Below are positions 9,702 through 17,782 of a stretch of DNA of 64,000 nucleotides, piece by piece. This DNA comes from Bradyrhizobium sp. AZCC 1721 (GTDB lineage Bacteria; Pseudomonadota; Alphaproteobacteria; Rhizobiales; Xanthobacteraceae): contig NZ_JAZHSB010000001.1 of the NCBI RefSeq assembly GCF_036924715.1, forward strand, positions 5,013,001 through 5,077,000. Reading direction: 5' to 3'. A model generated the notes under the pieces. That model had not been told where the DNA came from and did no database searches. It worked only from the letters and a program-made list of their open reading frames with translations. A program made the translations under genes and the position numbers. How positions within the stretch are numbered: the first letter of the stretch is position 1; each line of letters opens with the position of its first letter.

Positions 9702-10510
9702 GCGGCGCGCGCCGCGACGCGGGGAACTGGCGCCGCCCTTCGCTGCGGATCGGTCCAGGTGATGATCTCGAACCGGCCGTCCTCGTGCTCGGCGAGCGCG
9801 GTGCAGCTTTCCACCCAGTCGCCGCAATTCATGTAGCGGATGCCGTGCTCGTCGCGGATGGTCGCGTAGTGGATGTGGCCGCAGATCACGCCGTCGGCGC
9901 CGTGCCGTCGCGCCTCGCCGGCCAGCGTCTGTTCAAACGCGCCGATGTAGTTCACGGCGTTCTTGACCTTCAGCTTCGCCCATTGCGACAGCGACCAATA
10001 CGGCACGCCGAACATGCGGCGGAAGAAGTTGACGAGGCGATTCATCTGAATGGCGAAGTCGTAGGCCTTGTCGCCGAGATGGGCGAGCCAGCGCGCGTTC
10101 TGCACCACGAGATCGAAGATATCGCCGTGGATGACGAGATAGCGTTGGCCATCGACGCCGGTGTGAATGGTGTTTTCCACCACGTCGATGCCGCCGAAAT
10201 GCGTGCCGTAATAGTTGCGCAGGAACTCGTCGTGATTGCCCGGCACGTAGATGACCTTGGCGCCCTTGCGCGCCTTGCGCAGCATCTTCTGCACGAAGTC
10301 GTTGTGCGATTGCGGCCAGTACCAGCTCGACTTCAGCGCCCAGCCATCGACGATATCGCCGACGAGATAGATGGTGTCGGCGTCGTGGCTTTTGAGGAAG
10401 TCCAGCAAACGGTCGGCTTGCGAGCCGCGGGCGCCGAGATGGACGTCGGAGATGAACAAGGTACGAAAGCGCCGTTCGGGGCTCTCTTCACTCAAGGAGT
10501 CACTACCCAT
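9698..10510 (-). CDS. Metallophosphoesterase of the LpxH-like/PlcP group
   Basis: The 270-residue product has the five calcineurin-fold motifs: SDVHLG, GDIVDG, GNHDE, VIHGD and GHIH. General pipelines call such proteins UDP-2,3-diacylglucosamine diphosphatase. The coupling to a GT4 lipid glycosyltransferase and a PHO-box-like sequence upstream instead suggest the PlcP type, a phospholipase C that degrades phospholipids during phosphate limitation in rhizobia. The ATG at 10510 has AGGGGACAGGT before it. A GTG at 10555 would include the putative PHO box in the coding region, and a TTG at 10495 is also possible. The start is therefore less certain than the gene. Location would be cytoplasmic or membrane-peripheral. 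Confidence 0.85.
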   Translation of the reverse strand: MGSDSLSEESPERRFRTLFISDVHLGARGSQADRLLDFLKSHDADTIYLVGDIVDGWALKSSWYWPQSHNDFVQKMLRKARKGAKVIYVPGNHDEFLRNYYGTHFGGIDVVENTIHTGVDGQRYLVIHGDIFDLVVQNARWLAHLGDKAYDFAIQMNRLVNFFRRMFGVPYWSLSQWAKLKVKNAVNYIGAFEQTLAGEARRHGADGVICGHIHYATIRDEHGIRYMNCGDWVESCTALAEHEDGRFEIITWTDPQRRAAPVPRVAARAA

Positions 10511-10532
10511 ACCTGTCCCCTGACAGATTTCT

Positions 10533-10550
10533 GTGACAGGGCGATGACTG
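10533..10550 (-). promoter_or_regulatory. PHO-box-like PhoB site upstream of the metallophosphoesterase-GT operon
   Basis: On the minus strand the sequence reads CAGTCAT, then CGCC, then CTGTCAC. These are two 7-bp near-direct repeats with an 11-bp period, each differing from the rhizobial PhoB repeat CTGTCAT at one position. A further CTGTCAG follows 6 bp later. The site is only 23-40 bp before the chosen ATG, closer than usual, so the leader would be very short. Confidence 0.5.
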
Positions 10551-10798
10551 TTCACGCCGCGATATTCCCGCGAGAATCAATGCCGCGCCCCACAACTTGC
10601 GGATAGCAGCGCGATGCGACAGACAAGCGACATTGGAGAGGCAACTTCTCGACGTTGTCTCTGCCTCGTGCGCAATCGCGCATTAACCCATCATCAACAG
10701 GGTCAATTATCGTGGAAGATTAACCATCCCCGTAATTCAACGGATGCGCCGCGGCGCAAGAAGTCCCTGCGTGATTGCGCACCAGACAAGGACGGCAG

Positions 10799-11599
10799 CT
10801 AATAAAACTTATGAAAATGGTGGATCGGGCCGTGACCGCGGCCGACGCTGAAGCGATCTGCCGCCGCAATCGCAGCGCTGACCCACGCCTTGGCGTTACG
10901 CACGGCGGTTTCCATGCCCTCGCCCTTCGCGAGTTCCGCTGCAATCGCCGAGGACAATGAGCAGCCGGTGCCATGGGTATTTTTCGTCGCAATGCGCGGC
11001 GCGGCCAGCGCGATGGTGCCGCTCGTGCCGATCAGATAGTCGATGCACTCGGCGCCCTCCCCGTGGCCGCCCTTGATCAGCACCGCCTTGCAGCCCATGG
11101 CCAGCAATCGCCTGCCTTGGCTTGCGACGGCGGCCTCACCCGTAGCCACCGGTTCGTCGAGCAGCGCGGCGGCCTCAGGCAAATTGGGCGTAATGACCGA
11201 AGCTAACGGAATGAGTTTTGTCCGCAGCGCCTCGACCGCTTCCGCAGCCAGCAGCCGGTCGCCGGAGGTTGCGACCATCACGGGATCGAGCACAACATGC
11301 TTCGGCGACCAGCGCTTGAGGCCGGCGACGATGGCGTCGATAATCGATGGCTGCGCCACCATGCCGATCTTGACCGCTCCGACGTCGAGATCGGAAAACA
11401 CCGCATCGATCTGCGCGGTCACGAACTCCGCCGGCACCTGATGGATGCCGCTGACGCCTTCGGTATTCTGTGCCGTCAGCGCCGTGATCACGGAGGCGCC
11501 GTAGACGCTGAGCGCGGCAAACGTCTTCAGGTCGGCCTGGATACCGGCGCCGCCAGAGGAATCGGAGCCGGCGATGGTCAGCGCGATCGGCGCCGTCAT
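10799..11599 (-). CDS. thiD: Hydroxymethylpyrimidine/phosphomethylpyrimidine kinase
   Basis: The 266-residue protein is a ribokinase-fold enzyme of thiamine synthesis that phosphorylates HMP and then HMP-phosphate with ATP. The N-terminal [15 protein letters not shown] substrate motif and the C-terminal anion-hole motif [11 protein letters not shown] are complete. The ATG at 11599 gives the usual N-terminus ([12 protein letters not shown]); the frame is open further upstream but the added residues are not family-like. The gene is alone: no other thi gene and no TPP riboswitch (no CTGAGA core) was seen upstream. It is divergent from the RAM-domain gene. Confidence 0.93.
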   Translation of the reverse strand: MTAPIALTIAGSDSSGGAGIQADLKTFAALSVYGASVITALTAQNTEGVSGIHQVPAEFVTAQIDAVFSDLDVGAVKIGMVAQPSIIDAIVAGLKRWSPKHVVLDPVMVATSGDRLLAAEAVEALRTKLIPLASVITPNLPEAAALLDEPVATGEAAVASQGRRLLAMGCKAVLIKGGHGEGAECIDYLIGTSGTIALAAPRIATKNTHGTGCSLSSAIAAELAKGEGMETAVRNAKAWVSAAIAAADRFSVGRGHGPIHHFHKFY

Positions 11600-11731
11600 C
11601 GCAAGCCTCGTGCAAGTCGTAGGTTGAAGGCCATGTAATGTCCTACCGCGCCATGGCATGGGCAGCAAGCTGGCTTGCCATTATCGGCGGTTTTTGGCCT
11701 ATTGGGACCAACCAATTCGGAGACGACAGCG

Positions 11732-11977
11732 ATGGTTCCCTTCTTCGTCCAGTTCAAATGCAAGCTCGGCCAATCCTATGCCGTCGCCAATGCGCTTGCG
11801 GAGGCCGAGATCGCTTCGGAGATCTATTCCACTGCCGGTGACTACGATCTGCTGGTCAAGTTCTACGTCGATAAGGACACCGACATCGGCCATTTCGTCA
11901 ACGAGAAGGTGCAGGTGATTCCAGGGATCCAGGACACCCACACCATCATCACCTTCAAGGCGTTCGGCTCGGGTTAG
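11732..11977 (+). CDS. Stand-alone AsnC/Lrp ligand-binding (RAM) domain protein
   Basis: The 81-residue protein covers only the alpha/beta RAM domain that binds amino acids in Lrp/AsnC regulators (VPFFVQFKCKLG at the start, TAGDYDLLVKF in the middle, HTIITF at the end). No DNA-binding helix-turn-helix precedes it. The ATG at 11732 follows GGAGACGACAGCG; a longer frame from 11675 would add a non-family leader. Such short proteins form dimers or higher rings and may sense amino acids or modulate full-length Lrp proteins. The partner is unknown. Confidence 0.85.
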   Translation: MVPFFVQFKCKLGQSYAVANALAEAEIASEIYSTAGDYDLLVKFYVDKDTDIGHFVNEKVQVIPGIQDTHTIITFKAFGSG

Positions 11978-12093
11978 GCATCGGCCTGCCTCCCCAAGGC
12001 CGCGTCCCTGGCGCGGCCGATAGGTCCGCCTGTGATGGAGGAGCTGCCAGCCCTGCCCGCCTGCCACGCCAATTGAGCGCCCCACCGCAATGG

Positions 12094-12114
12094 ATGGTTA
12101 ACGACGTTAACCAT
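12094..12114. promoter_or_regulatory. Interrupted palindrome with two TTAACCAT half-sites
   Basis: ATGGTTAAC, GAC, GTTAACCAT is a perfect 9-bp inverted repeat with a 3-bp spacer, 123 bp before the J-domain gene. TTAACCAT has been associated with CtrA-controlled promoters in Caulobacter. The arrangement here is not the classical TTAA-N7-TTAA box, so the cognate regulator is open. Confidence 0.4.
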
Positions 12115-12236
12115 GGCATGCTTTTGCCATAAGGGGATCATGCTACCGCCTTGATATTTTTGATTATCTAGGGCGTCGTCAATCGGAAGTTCCGCGGCGG
12201 GGACGGTCCGAGGGGGAAACGGTCGCGAGTACCACC

Positions 12237-13025
12237 ATGGGGACGCTGTACGATTTGCTCGGAGCGCTTCCGAGTGATGACGCCGAGGAATTGCGGAAGG
12301 CATTCCGCAAGGCAGCGAAGGCGACTCATCCCGATATCAATCCCGACGATCCCGATGCTGCGCTGAGGTTTAGGGAACTCATGCGCGCCTATGACATCCT
12401 GACCGACACCGAGCAGCGCGCGACCTACGATCAGTTGCTCGCCATTGCGCTGCAGCCGCCGGCCACCAAGGCAATCCAGACATACGAGACCGTACGAAAG
12501 GTCGCCTCCAACACGATGGCGGCAACGGTCATTTCCGCGGTGCTGGTCGGCGGCTACACGGTGTTCGGATTGTTTTCAAAACCGCCGGGCGCCGCAGAAA
12601 TCGCAGATGGCGTGCAGCAGGTTGCCGCGCTGCAGCCCGACGCTACCGCGCAGGACGGATCCCGTGCCCAGCGCGAAGAAGAACTTTCAACCGGCAGCGT
12701 GGCCCCCATCGCTGCCACGGCACCCGCCGCAAAGGAAGCCCGCGCCGCGCCGCTCGGCCGCTTCGAGCCGGTCCCGGCCTTCGCCACGTACAATCTCGGG
12801 GTCCAATATTATCCGCGCTTCGCAGCCGCCTATTTCGATCGCGGCGGCGTGCTGTATCGGGTGGGCGATTTCGATCGCACACTCGGTGACGTCGCTTTGA
12901 CCAAGCGCTCCACGGATTTGAAGCGGACCAAAGCCGCCACGCCGCCCGTGCCGCGTAAGCCGCTGTCGATCGTGCCGACCTTGCCGGAGCGGCGCCAACC
13001 GATCACCGCAGCCGTGACGCCCTGA
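12237..13025 (+). CDS. J-domain protein with one membrane helix
   Basis: Residues 1-65 form a DnaJ domain with the HPD tripeptide (THPDIN) that stimulates DnaK ATPase activity. A single hydrophobic segment (about residues 93-115, ATVISAVLVGGYTVFGLF) follows, then an Ala/Pro-rich C-terminal half with no zinc finger or client-binding DnaJ domain. Near residues 180-215 a short stretch (YFDRGGVLYRVGDFDR) resembles one TPR-like unit. The protein probably places DnaK at the inner membrane; the client is unknown. The ATG at 12237 is the only good start. A palindrome upstream may be its operator. Confidence 0.82.
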   Translation: MGTLYDLLGALPSDDAEELRKAFRKAAKATHPDINPDDPDAALRFRELMRAYDILTDTEQRATYDQLLAIALQPPATKAIQTYETVRKVASNTMAATVISAVLVGGYTVFGLFSKPPGAAEIADGVQQVAALQPDATAQDGSRAQREEELSTGSVAPIAATAPAAKEARAAPLGRFEPVPAFATYNLGVQYYPRFAAAYFDRGGVLYRVGDFDRTLGDVALTKRSTDLKRTKAATPPVPRKPLSIVPTLPERRQPITAAVTP

Positions 13026-13058
13026 CGACGCGCGAACTCGCGTCTCACGTAAGAGCTC

Positions 13059-13985
13059 TCAGCCTTCTTTCGCTTTCTTCGGCCGCGGCGGTCCCTCAAC
13101 CGGCGCCAGCGACTTGACATACTCCGCGATGGCATCGCGATCTTCCGGCGGCAATTGCGAGGTGTTCTTGATCACGCGGACCATCGATCCGCCTGCGCTG
13201 TCGCCATCCGGCGTTTGCCCAGTTTCGAGGAAGTAGGCGATATCCTTCGCGCTCCACTCCTCCAATCTTTTCTGGGTGATGTTGGGTACCCAGCCCTCTC
13301 CTTCCGGATTGGGCCCGCCCGCGAAGCGCTGCGCTTCGACGATGCCGCCAAGGATATTGCGCGGGCTGTGGCACTCGGCGCAATGACCCATACCGTTGAC
13401 GAGGTAAGCCCCGCGATTCCACGACGCCGAATGTGAGGCGTCGGCTACGTGAGGCTTTCCGTCCATGAACAACCACTTCCAGACGCCGATGTTGCGGCGG
13501 ATGTTGAATGGAAACGGAACGTCGTGATCGCGCGTCTTGCCGGTCACCGCTGGAAGCGTCTTCATATAGGCAAAGAGATCGCGAACGTCGTCGACGGAAG
13601 CGTTCTGGTAGGACGTATATGGAAAGGCCGGAAAATAATGCACGCCGTCCGGCGACGTCCCCTTGAGCACCGCGGTCACAAAATCCGCTTCGCTCCACCG
13701 GCCAATACCGTAAGTGGGATCGGACGAGATGTTAGGGACGTAAAACGTCCCGAACGGTGACGGCATTGCAAGCCCACCGCCCAGCTTCAGCCGATCGGGC
13801 TGGTTCGGAACGGCATGGCAGGAGGAACAGCCCCCGGCATTGAACGTTGCAACGCCGTTGGCAAGGTTCGGCGCGCGGGGAGGAAGTGAGGCTGGGGCAA
13901 CGACCGCCGGGATCGTGAGCCACCAGAAAACACCGGCGCCGGCGACGCCAGCCAAAATCAAGCCAAGGAGAATTCGTCGCAGCAT
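13059..13985 (-). CDS. Membrane-anchored diheme c-type cytochrome
   Basis: The 308-residue product has an N-terminal hydrophobic anchor or uncleaved signal (LLGLILAGVAGAGVFWW). It has two heme-attachment sites: CSSCH at residues 53-57 and CAECH near residue 205, each followed by a cytochrome c domain with a distal Met candidate. The architecture matches cytochrome subunits that pass electrons from periplasmic dehydrogenases (alcohol, gluconate or aldehyde type) to the respiratory chain. No dehydrogenase catalytic gene is adjacent. The nearest redox enzyme is the molybdenum hydroxylase subunit at 15.3-17.6 kb, a possible partner by proximity only. The gene is divergent from the CHRD gene. Confidence 0.87.
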   Translation of the reverse strand: MLRRILLGLILAGVAGAGVFWWLTIPAVVAPASLPPRAPNLANGVATFNAGGCSSCHAVPNQPDRLKLGGGLAMPSPFGTFYVPNISSDPTYGIGRWSEADFVTAVLKGTSPDGVHYFPAFPYTSYQNASVDDVRDLFAYMKTLPAVTGKTRDHDVPFPFNIRRNIGVWKWLFMDGKPHVADASHSASWNRGAYLVNGMGHCAECHSPRNILGGIVEAQRFAGGPNPEGEGWVPNITQKRLEEWSAKDIAYFLETGQTPDGDSAGGSMVRVIKNTSQLPPEDRDAIAEYVKSLAPVEGPPRPKKAKEG

Positions 13986-14153
13986 TCACTGATCCGTTGT
14001 CAGGGAGTCTAAACTCAACAACCAGTATGGACGCACTTTGCGCCATAGGCTTCTGCGAAATTTCGAGCCTTTGTCTGCATCTCGGGAATAAATTCGCAAC
14101 GGCGTTGTTTTGAGGCTGACATCGCCGTTTTGACGTCCACAGGGAGAAACACC

Positions 14154-14576
14154 ATGTCGAACAAGACCATGCTTGTCACGCTTGCGTTGGGGGCAGCGAT
14201 TGCTTTTGCCGGATCCGCGTCTGCCGACAAGATGAAGGCGACACTCGACGGCAAGTCCCAGGTGCCGCCCAACACCAGCACCGCCAAGGGCACCGCCGAC
14301 ATCGACTACGATCCCGCCAGCAAGAAGCTGAGCTGGAAGTTGAGCTATTCCGGCCTGTCCGGCCCAGCGACTGCCGCACATTTCCACGGTCCCGCCGAAG
14401 CCGGCAAGAATGCCGGTGTTGCGGTCGCCATTCCCAATGCGACGTCGAGCCCGGTCGAAGGCAGCGCGACGCTGACCGATGCGCAGGCCGCAGACCTAGT
14501 GGCCGGCAAGTACTACGTCAACATTCACACCGCAGCCAATCCGGGCGGTGAAATCCGCGGCCAGGTGACCAAATAA
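14154..14576 (+). CDS. Secreted CHRD-domain protein
   Basis: The 140-residue protein has a signal peptide (cleavage near GSASA-DK). It is otherwise one CHRD domain, the chordin-type repeat, with the family's HFHGPA and the closing NPGGEIRGQV motif. CHRD proteins are exported; their biochemical role is poorly known. CAGGGAG stands before the ATG at 14154, so this start is preferred over an in-frame ATG at 14130. A strong palindromic terminator follows about 75 bp after the stop. Confidence 0.87.
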   Translation: MSNKTMLVTLALGAAIAFAGSASADKMKATLDGKSQVPPNTSTAKGTADIDYDPASKKLSWKLSYSGLSGPATAAHFHGPAEAGKNAGVAVAIPNATSSPVEGSATLTDAQAADLVAGKYYVNIHTAANPGGEIRGQVTK

Positions 14577-14649
14577 ATCAAGTCACCAAGTAAATTTGGT
14601 GACGAAGTAGGTAGGTTCGAACGCGAGTAAACAAGAAACAAGGGTAACA

Positions 14650-14688
14650 CAAAAGGGCGGACGCTTGGCGGCGTCCGCCCTTTTGTGA
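14650..14688. terminator. Strong palindromic terminator, likely bidirectional
   Basis: CAAAAGGGCGGACGC and GCGTCCGCCCTTTTG form a perfect 15-bp stem with a 6-base loop (TTGGCG). The stem carries an A-run at its foot and a T-run at the other foot, so it can stop transcription from the CHRD gene and from the opposite strand. Confidence 0.88.
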
Positions 14689-14693
14689 GGTCA

Positions 14694-14744
14694 CAGCCTG
14701 ATCCGGAAAAATGTGTAGCGGTTCTTCGAGAAGATCATGCTCAA
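14694..14744. repeat. Intergenic imperfect palindrome, family A copy 1
   Basis: This segment contains TGATCCGGAAAA, a GCGGTTCTTCG centre and AAGATCATGCTCAA. It aligns along its whole length with the repeat at 38757-38806 (about 51 bp). The ends GATC...GATC are complementary, so it can fold into a hairpin. It lies between the CHRD terminator and the stop of the cytochrome gene. Confidence 0.7.
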
Positions 14745-14757
14745 AGTTGGAATGCGA

Positions 14758-15204
14758 TCAGCCCTTCTTGATCCGGTATGTCTCGTGGCAGCCGCTGCAC
14801 TGCTTGCCGATGACAGGCAGTTCCGCCTTTAGCGTGTCGAGATTCTTGACCTTGCCTTTGGCATCGGCGACGACCTTGGCGAAGCTCTTAATTTGGGACT
14901 CGAAGCCGGCCTTGTCTGTCCAGATTTTCGGCGAGGGGTCGTAATCACCCTCGAACTTGACGCCTTTCATGCTCTCGGGGAACAGCGTCGGAAGGTTCTT
15001 GGCGGTGTCATCGAACTGGGCCAGCGCGGCATTGACAGTCGACTGGTCGTAAGGCTTTTCGCCTTTGACCATCGCCGACAACGCGCCTGCGTTCTTGCCA
15101 TTGTCCTTCATCATGGCCTGGGTCCGCTTGAGCTGGTCCTGCTGTGCAACGACTGCACCGGCACTGAATGCAAGCACGGCTGCGACGACGACGATCCGCT
15201 TCAT
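14758..15204 (-). CDS. Cytochrome c' / c556-type protein
   Basis: The 148-residue product has a signal peptide (VLAFSAGAVVAQ) and a four-helix body. A single heme motif CSGCH near the C-terminus is followed by ETYRIKK, the normal place for cytochrome c' or c-556. These periplasmic proteins carry a five- or six-coordinate heme and are linked to electron transfer or nitric oxide binding. The ATG at 15204 follows GAAGGGAAT; the frame extends further upstream without family-like sequence. A 12-bp perfect palindrome lies upstream (15261-15272). Confidence 0.88.
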   Translation of the reverse strand: MKRIVVVAAVLAFSAGAVVAQQDQLKRTQAMMKDNGKNAGALSAMVKGEKPYDQSTVNAALAQFDDTAKNLPTLFPESMKGVKFEGDYDPSPKIWTDKAGFESQIKSFAKVVADAKGKVKNLDTLKAELPVIGKQCSGCHETYRIKKG

Positions 15205-15260
15205 TGGCAAAATTCCCTTCAATTCGGGTTTGTTCCGGCCCCAAGATGGTGCAGACCGGC

Positions 15261-15272
15261 TGTTTGCAAACA
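15261..15272. promoter_or_regulatory. Perfect 12-bp palindrome upstream of the cytochrome c' gene
   Basis: TGTTTGCAAACA is self-complementary and lies 57-68 bp before the cytochrome start. It could be a dimeric regulator site. It is not a match to the FixK2/FNR box, which needs a longer spacer. Confidence 0.3.
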
Positions 15273-15308
15273 CCGCATTTGGCGCATCATTCCGCATGCG
15301 ACAAAATA

Positions 15309-17618
15309 TCAGAGATTATGCTGTTTCTGCGCCTCGCGGATTGCGATCCAGACCCGCTCGGCCGTGGCCGGCATGTCGATGTGGTCGATCTTGTACTCGC
15401 GCCATAGGCCCTCGATGATCGCGTTGACCACCGCGGGGCAGGAACCGATCGCGCCCGCCTCGCCCGCGCCCTTGACGCCGAGCGGATTGGTCGTGCATGG
15501 CACATTGTGCGTTTCGAAATGGAATGACGGGCCGTCGGAAGCGCGCGGCACCGCATAGTCCATGAAGGTGCCGGTGACGAGCTGGCCATCGGTTGCGCTA
15601 TAGACCGCGTGCTCCATCAAGGCCTGACCGATGCCCTGCATCGCCCCGCCATGCACCTGACCGGCGAGCAGCAGCGGATTGAGCGTGACCCCGAAATCGT
15701 CGACGATGACATAGTTGACGATTCTGATGATGCCGGTGGCGGGATCGATCTCGACTTCGGCGAGATGCGTGCCGTTCGGGTAGGTGCCGTCGGCCTGCGC
15801 AAACGTCGCGCTGGCATTCAGTTTCGACGGATCGACGCCTGGCCGTTTTGCGAGGTCGGCGAAGCTGATCGAGCGATCGGTGCCGGCGATGCGCACGACG
15901 CCATTGCTGATCTCGAGGTCGCCGGCGCTGGTTTCCAGCGCTTCGGCCGCGATCTCCTTCAGCTTGTTGCCGAGTTCGCGCGTGGCCCGCTCGACGCTGA
16001 CGCCGCCGGTCGGAATCGATGACGAGCCGCCGGTACCGAGGCCCGTAGGGATCTTGTCGGTATCGCCCTGCAGGACGTGAACGCGCTCCGGAGCTACGCC
16101 GAACTGTTCGGCGACGAGCTGCGCATAGGCCGTCTGGTGGCCCTGCCCGCTCGACTGCGTGCCGATCAGGATGTTGATGTCGCCGTTGGGATCGAGCGCG
16201 ACGTTGGCGGTCTCCTCGCCCATCGTGCCGCATATCTCGACATAGCAGGACATGCCGATGCCGCGCACGAGACCTTGCTTCTTCGCCGCCTTGGCGCGCT
16301 TCGGAAATTCCTTCCAGTTGGCGACTTCCATCGCGCGCTTCATATGCGCGGTGAAGTCGCCGGAATCGTAGACCTTTCCGGTTGCGGTCTTGTAGGGCAT
16401 CGCCTTCGGCGGAATGAAGTTCTTGCGTCGGATCGCATCCGGCGTCATCCCAAGCTTTCGCGCGGCCGCATCGACCAGACGTTCGACCACATAGGCCGCT
16501 TCGGGGCGCCCGGCGCCGCGATAGGCGTCGACCGGCACGGTATTGGTGAATACGGTGCGGACGCGGCAGTGGAAGGCCTGGATGTCGTAGAGCCCGGGCA
16601 GCATGCCGGCGCCGCCATGCGGGATGTAGGGCCCAAAGGTCGAGAGATAGGCGCCCATGTCGCCCATCAGATCGACGTCCATGCCGAGGAATTTGCCGTC
16701 CTCGGCCAACGCCATCTTAGCCGTCGTGACGTTGTCGCGGCCCTGCGCGTCGCCCATGAAGTGATCGGAGCGATCAGCGGTCCATTTGATGGTCTTGCGC
16801 AGCTTGCGCGCCGCCACCGAAATCAGCGCATATTCGCGGTAGGGAAACAGTTTTGTGCCGAAGCCGCCGCCGACGTCTGGGCAGATCACCCGCATCTTTT
16901 CCATCGGAATCTTCAGCACCATGCCGCACAGGATTTCGCGCAGGCGATGGCTGCCCTGGCTGCCGATGGTCAGCGTCAGATGATCGCGCTTGGCGTCGTA
17001 TTCGGCGACCGCCGCGCGCGTCTCCATGAAGTTGGTGATGACGCGCGGGTTGACGATCGATATCTCGGCGATCGTATGCGCCTTGGCAAAGGCGGCCTCA
17101 GCCGCCTTCTTGTCGCCGATCGATACGTCGAACAGCACGTTGCCGGGCTTGTCAGGCCAGACCAGCGGAGCGTCTTTCTTCACGGCGTTGACGACGCCGA
17201 CCACCGATGGAAGCGGCGTCCAGTTGACGTCGATCGCTTCGATCGCGTCACGGGCCTGGTCGATGGTGTCGGCGACCACGAAGGCGACGGCGTCGCCGAC
17301 ATGGCGCACCTCGTCCTTGGGAAGTATCGGATAGGGCGGGCCGGTGAACGGATCGACTTCCAGGTTGAACAGGCACGGCAGGTCGCCGAGATCCCTGACG
17401 TCGTCGGCGGTCAGGATCGCAGCCACGCCCGGCATCCCGCGGGCCTTGGTGACGTTGAGGGTGAATTTCGCGTGCGCATGCGGCGAGCGCAGCATCAGCG
17501 CGTGCAACGCCGGCTGTGGCGAATGGTCGTCGGTATAGCGGCCCTTGCCGCGAATGAGCGCGTCGTCCTCCTTGCGAAGGACGCTTTGACCGACGCCGAA
17601 CTTGATGGGAGCTGCCAT
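15309..17618 (-). CDS. Molybdenum hydroxylase large subunit (CoxL form II / aldehyde oxidase type)
   Basis: The 769-residue protein has the N-terminal Ald_Xan_dh domain (GKGRYTDD) and the large molybdopterin-binding domain. The Mo-site signature AYRGAGR marks form II CoxL-like enzymes, in contrast to the AYRCSFR of true aerobic CO dehydrogenase. The catalytic Glu is visible in GAGEAGAIG near the C-terminus. Family members oxidise aldehydes, purines or N-heterocycles with water as oxygen donor. The usual medium FAD subunit (CoxM) and small [2Fe-2S] subunit (CoxS) are not next to it. The ATG at 17618 follows GGAGAGACG. Confidence 0.88.
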   Translation of the reverse strand: MAAPIKFGVGQSVLRKEDDALIRGKGRYTDDHSPQPALHALMLRSPHAHAKFTLNVTKARGMPGVAAILTADDVRDLGDLPCLFNLEVDPFTGPPYPILPKDEVRHVGDAVAFVVADTIDQARDAIEAIDVNWTPLPSVVGVVNAVKKDAPLVWPDKPGNVLFDVSIGDKKAAEAAFAKAHTIAEISIVNPRVITNFMETRAAVAEYDAKRDHLTLTIGSQGSHRLREILCGMVLKIPMEKMRVICPDVGGGFGTKLFPYREYALISVAARKLRKTIKWTADRSDHFMGDAQGRDNVTTAKMALAEDGKFLGMDVDLMGDMGAYLSTFGPYIPHGGAGMLPGLYDIQAFHCRVRTVFTNTVPVDAYRGAGRPEAAYVVERLVDAAARKLGMTPDAIRRKNFIPPKAMPYKTATGKVYDSGDFTAHMKRAMEVANWKEFPKRAKAAKKQGLVRGIGMSCYVEICGTMGEETANVALDPNGDINILIGTQSSGQGHQTAYAQLVAEQFGVAPERVHVLQGDTDKIPTGLGTGGSSSIPTGGVSVERATRELGNKLKEIAAEALETSAGDLEISNGVVRIAGTDRSISFADLAKRPGVDPSKLNASATFAQADGTYPNGTHLAEVEIDPATGIIRIVNYVIVDDFGVTLNPLLLAGQVHGGAMQGIGQALMEHAVYSATDGQLVTGTFMDYAVPRASDGPSFHFETHNVPCTTNPLGVKGAGEAGAIGSCPAVVNAIIEGLWREYKIDHIDMPATAERVWIAIREAQKQHNL

Positions 17619-17782
17619 CGTCTCTCCAATTCCCGGTGTTTCGAGCGGCCGCCATATTGCAGCGGTTGTCGGCTCAGCGCAAACCGCTTTCGCCCGACGA
17701 ATTCGTGATCGCGGCGCAATGCGGATCACGCGGCGCTGCGTCCGGGCGCGCTCGCCGGAATTTTTCGTTTAACTATAGAGAT

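Noticed and set aside
11600-11731. TPP riboswitch before thiD
   Set aside because: No CTGAGA core or matching stems were seen between the divergent starts.
15261-15272. FNR/FixK2 box before the cytochrome c' gene
   Set aside because: TGTTTGCAAACA is a palindrome without the needed spacer, so it was listed only as an unassigned operator candidate.
15309-17618. True aerobic CO dehydrogenase CoxL
   Set aside because: The active-site motif is AYRGAGR (form II), not AYRCSFR, and no coxM/coxS genes are adjacent.
16077-17708. A 543-codon open frame antisense to the molybdenum hydroxylase gene
   Set aside because: It is a mirror of the GC-rich codon pattern of the real gene; its product is Arg/Asp/Gly-rich with no domain.
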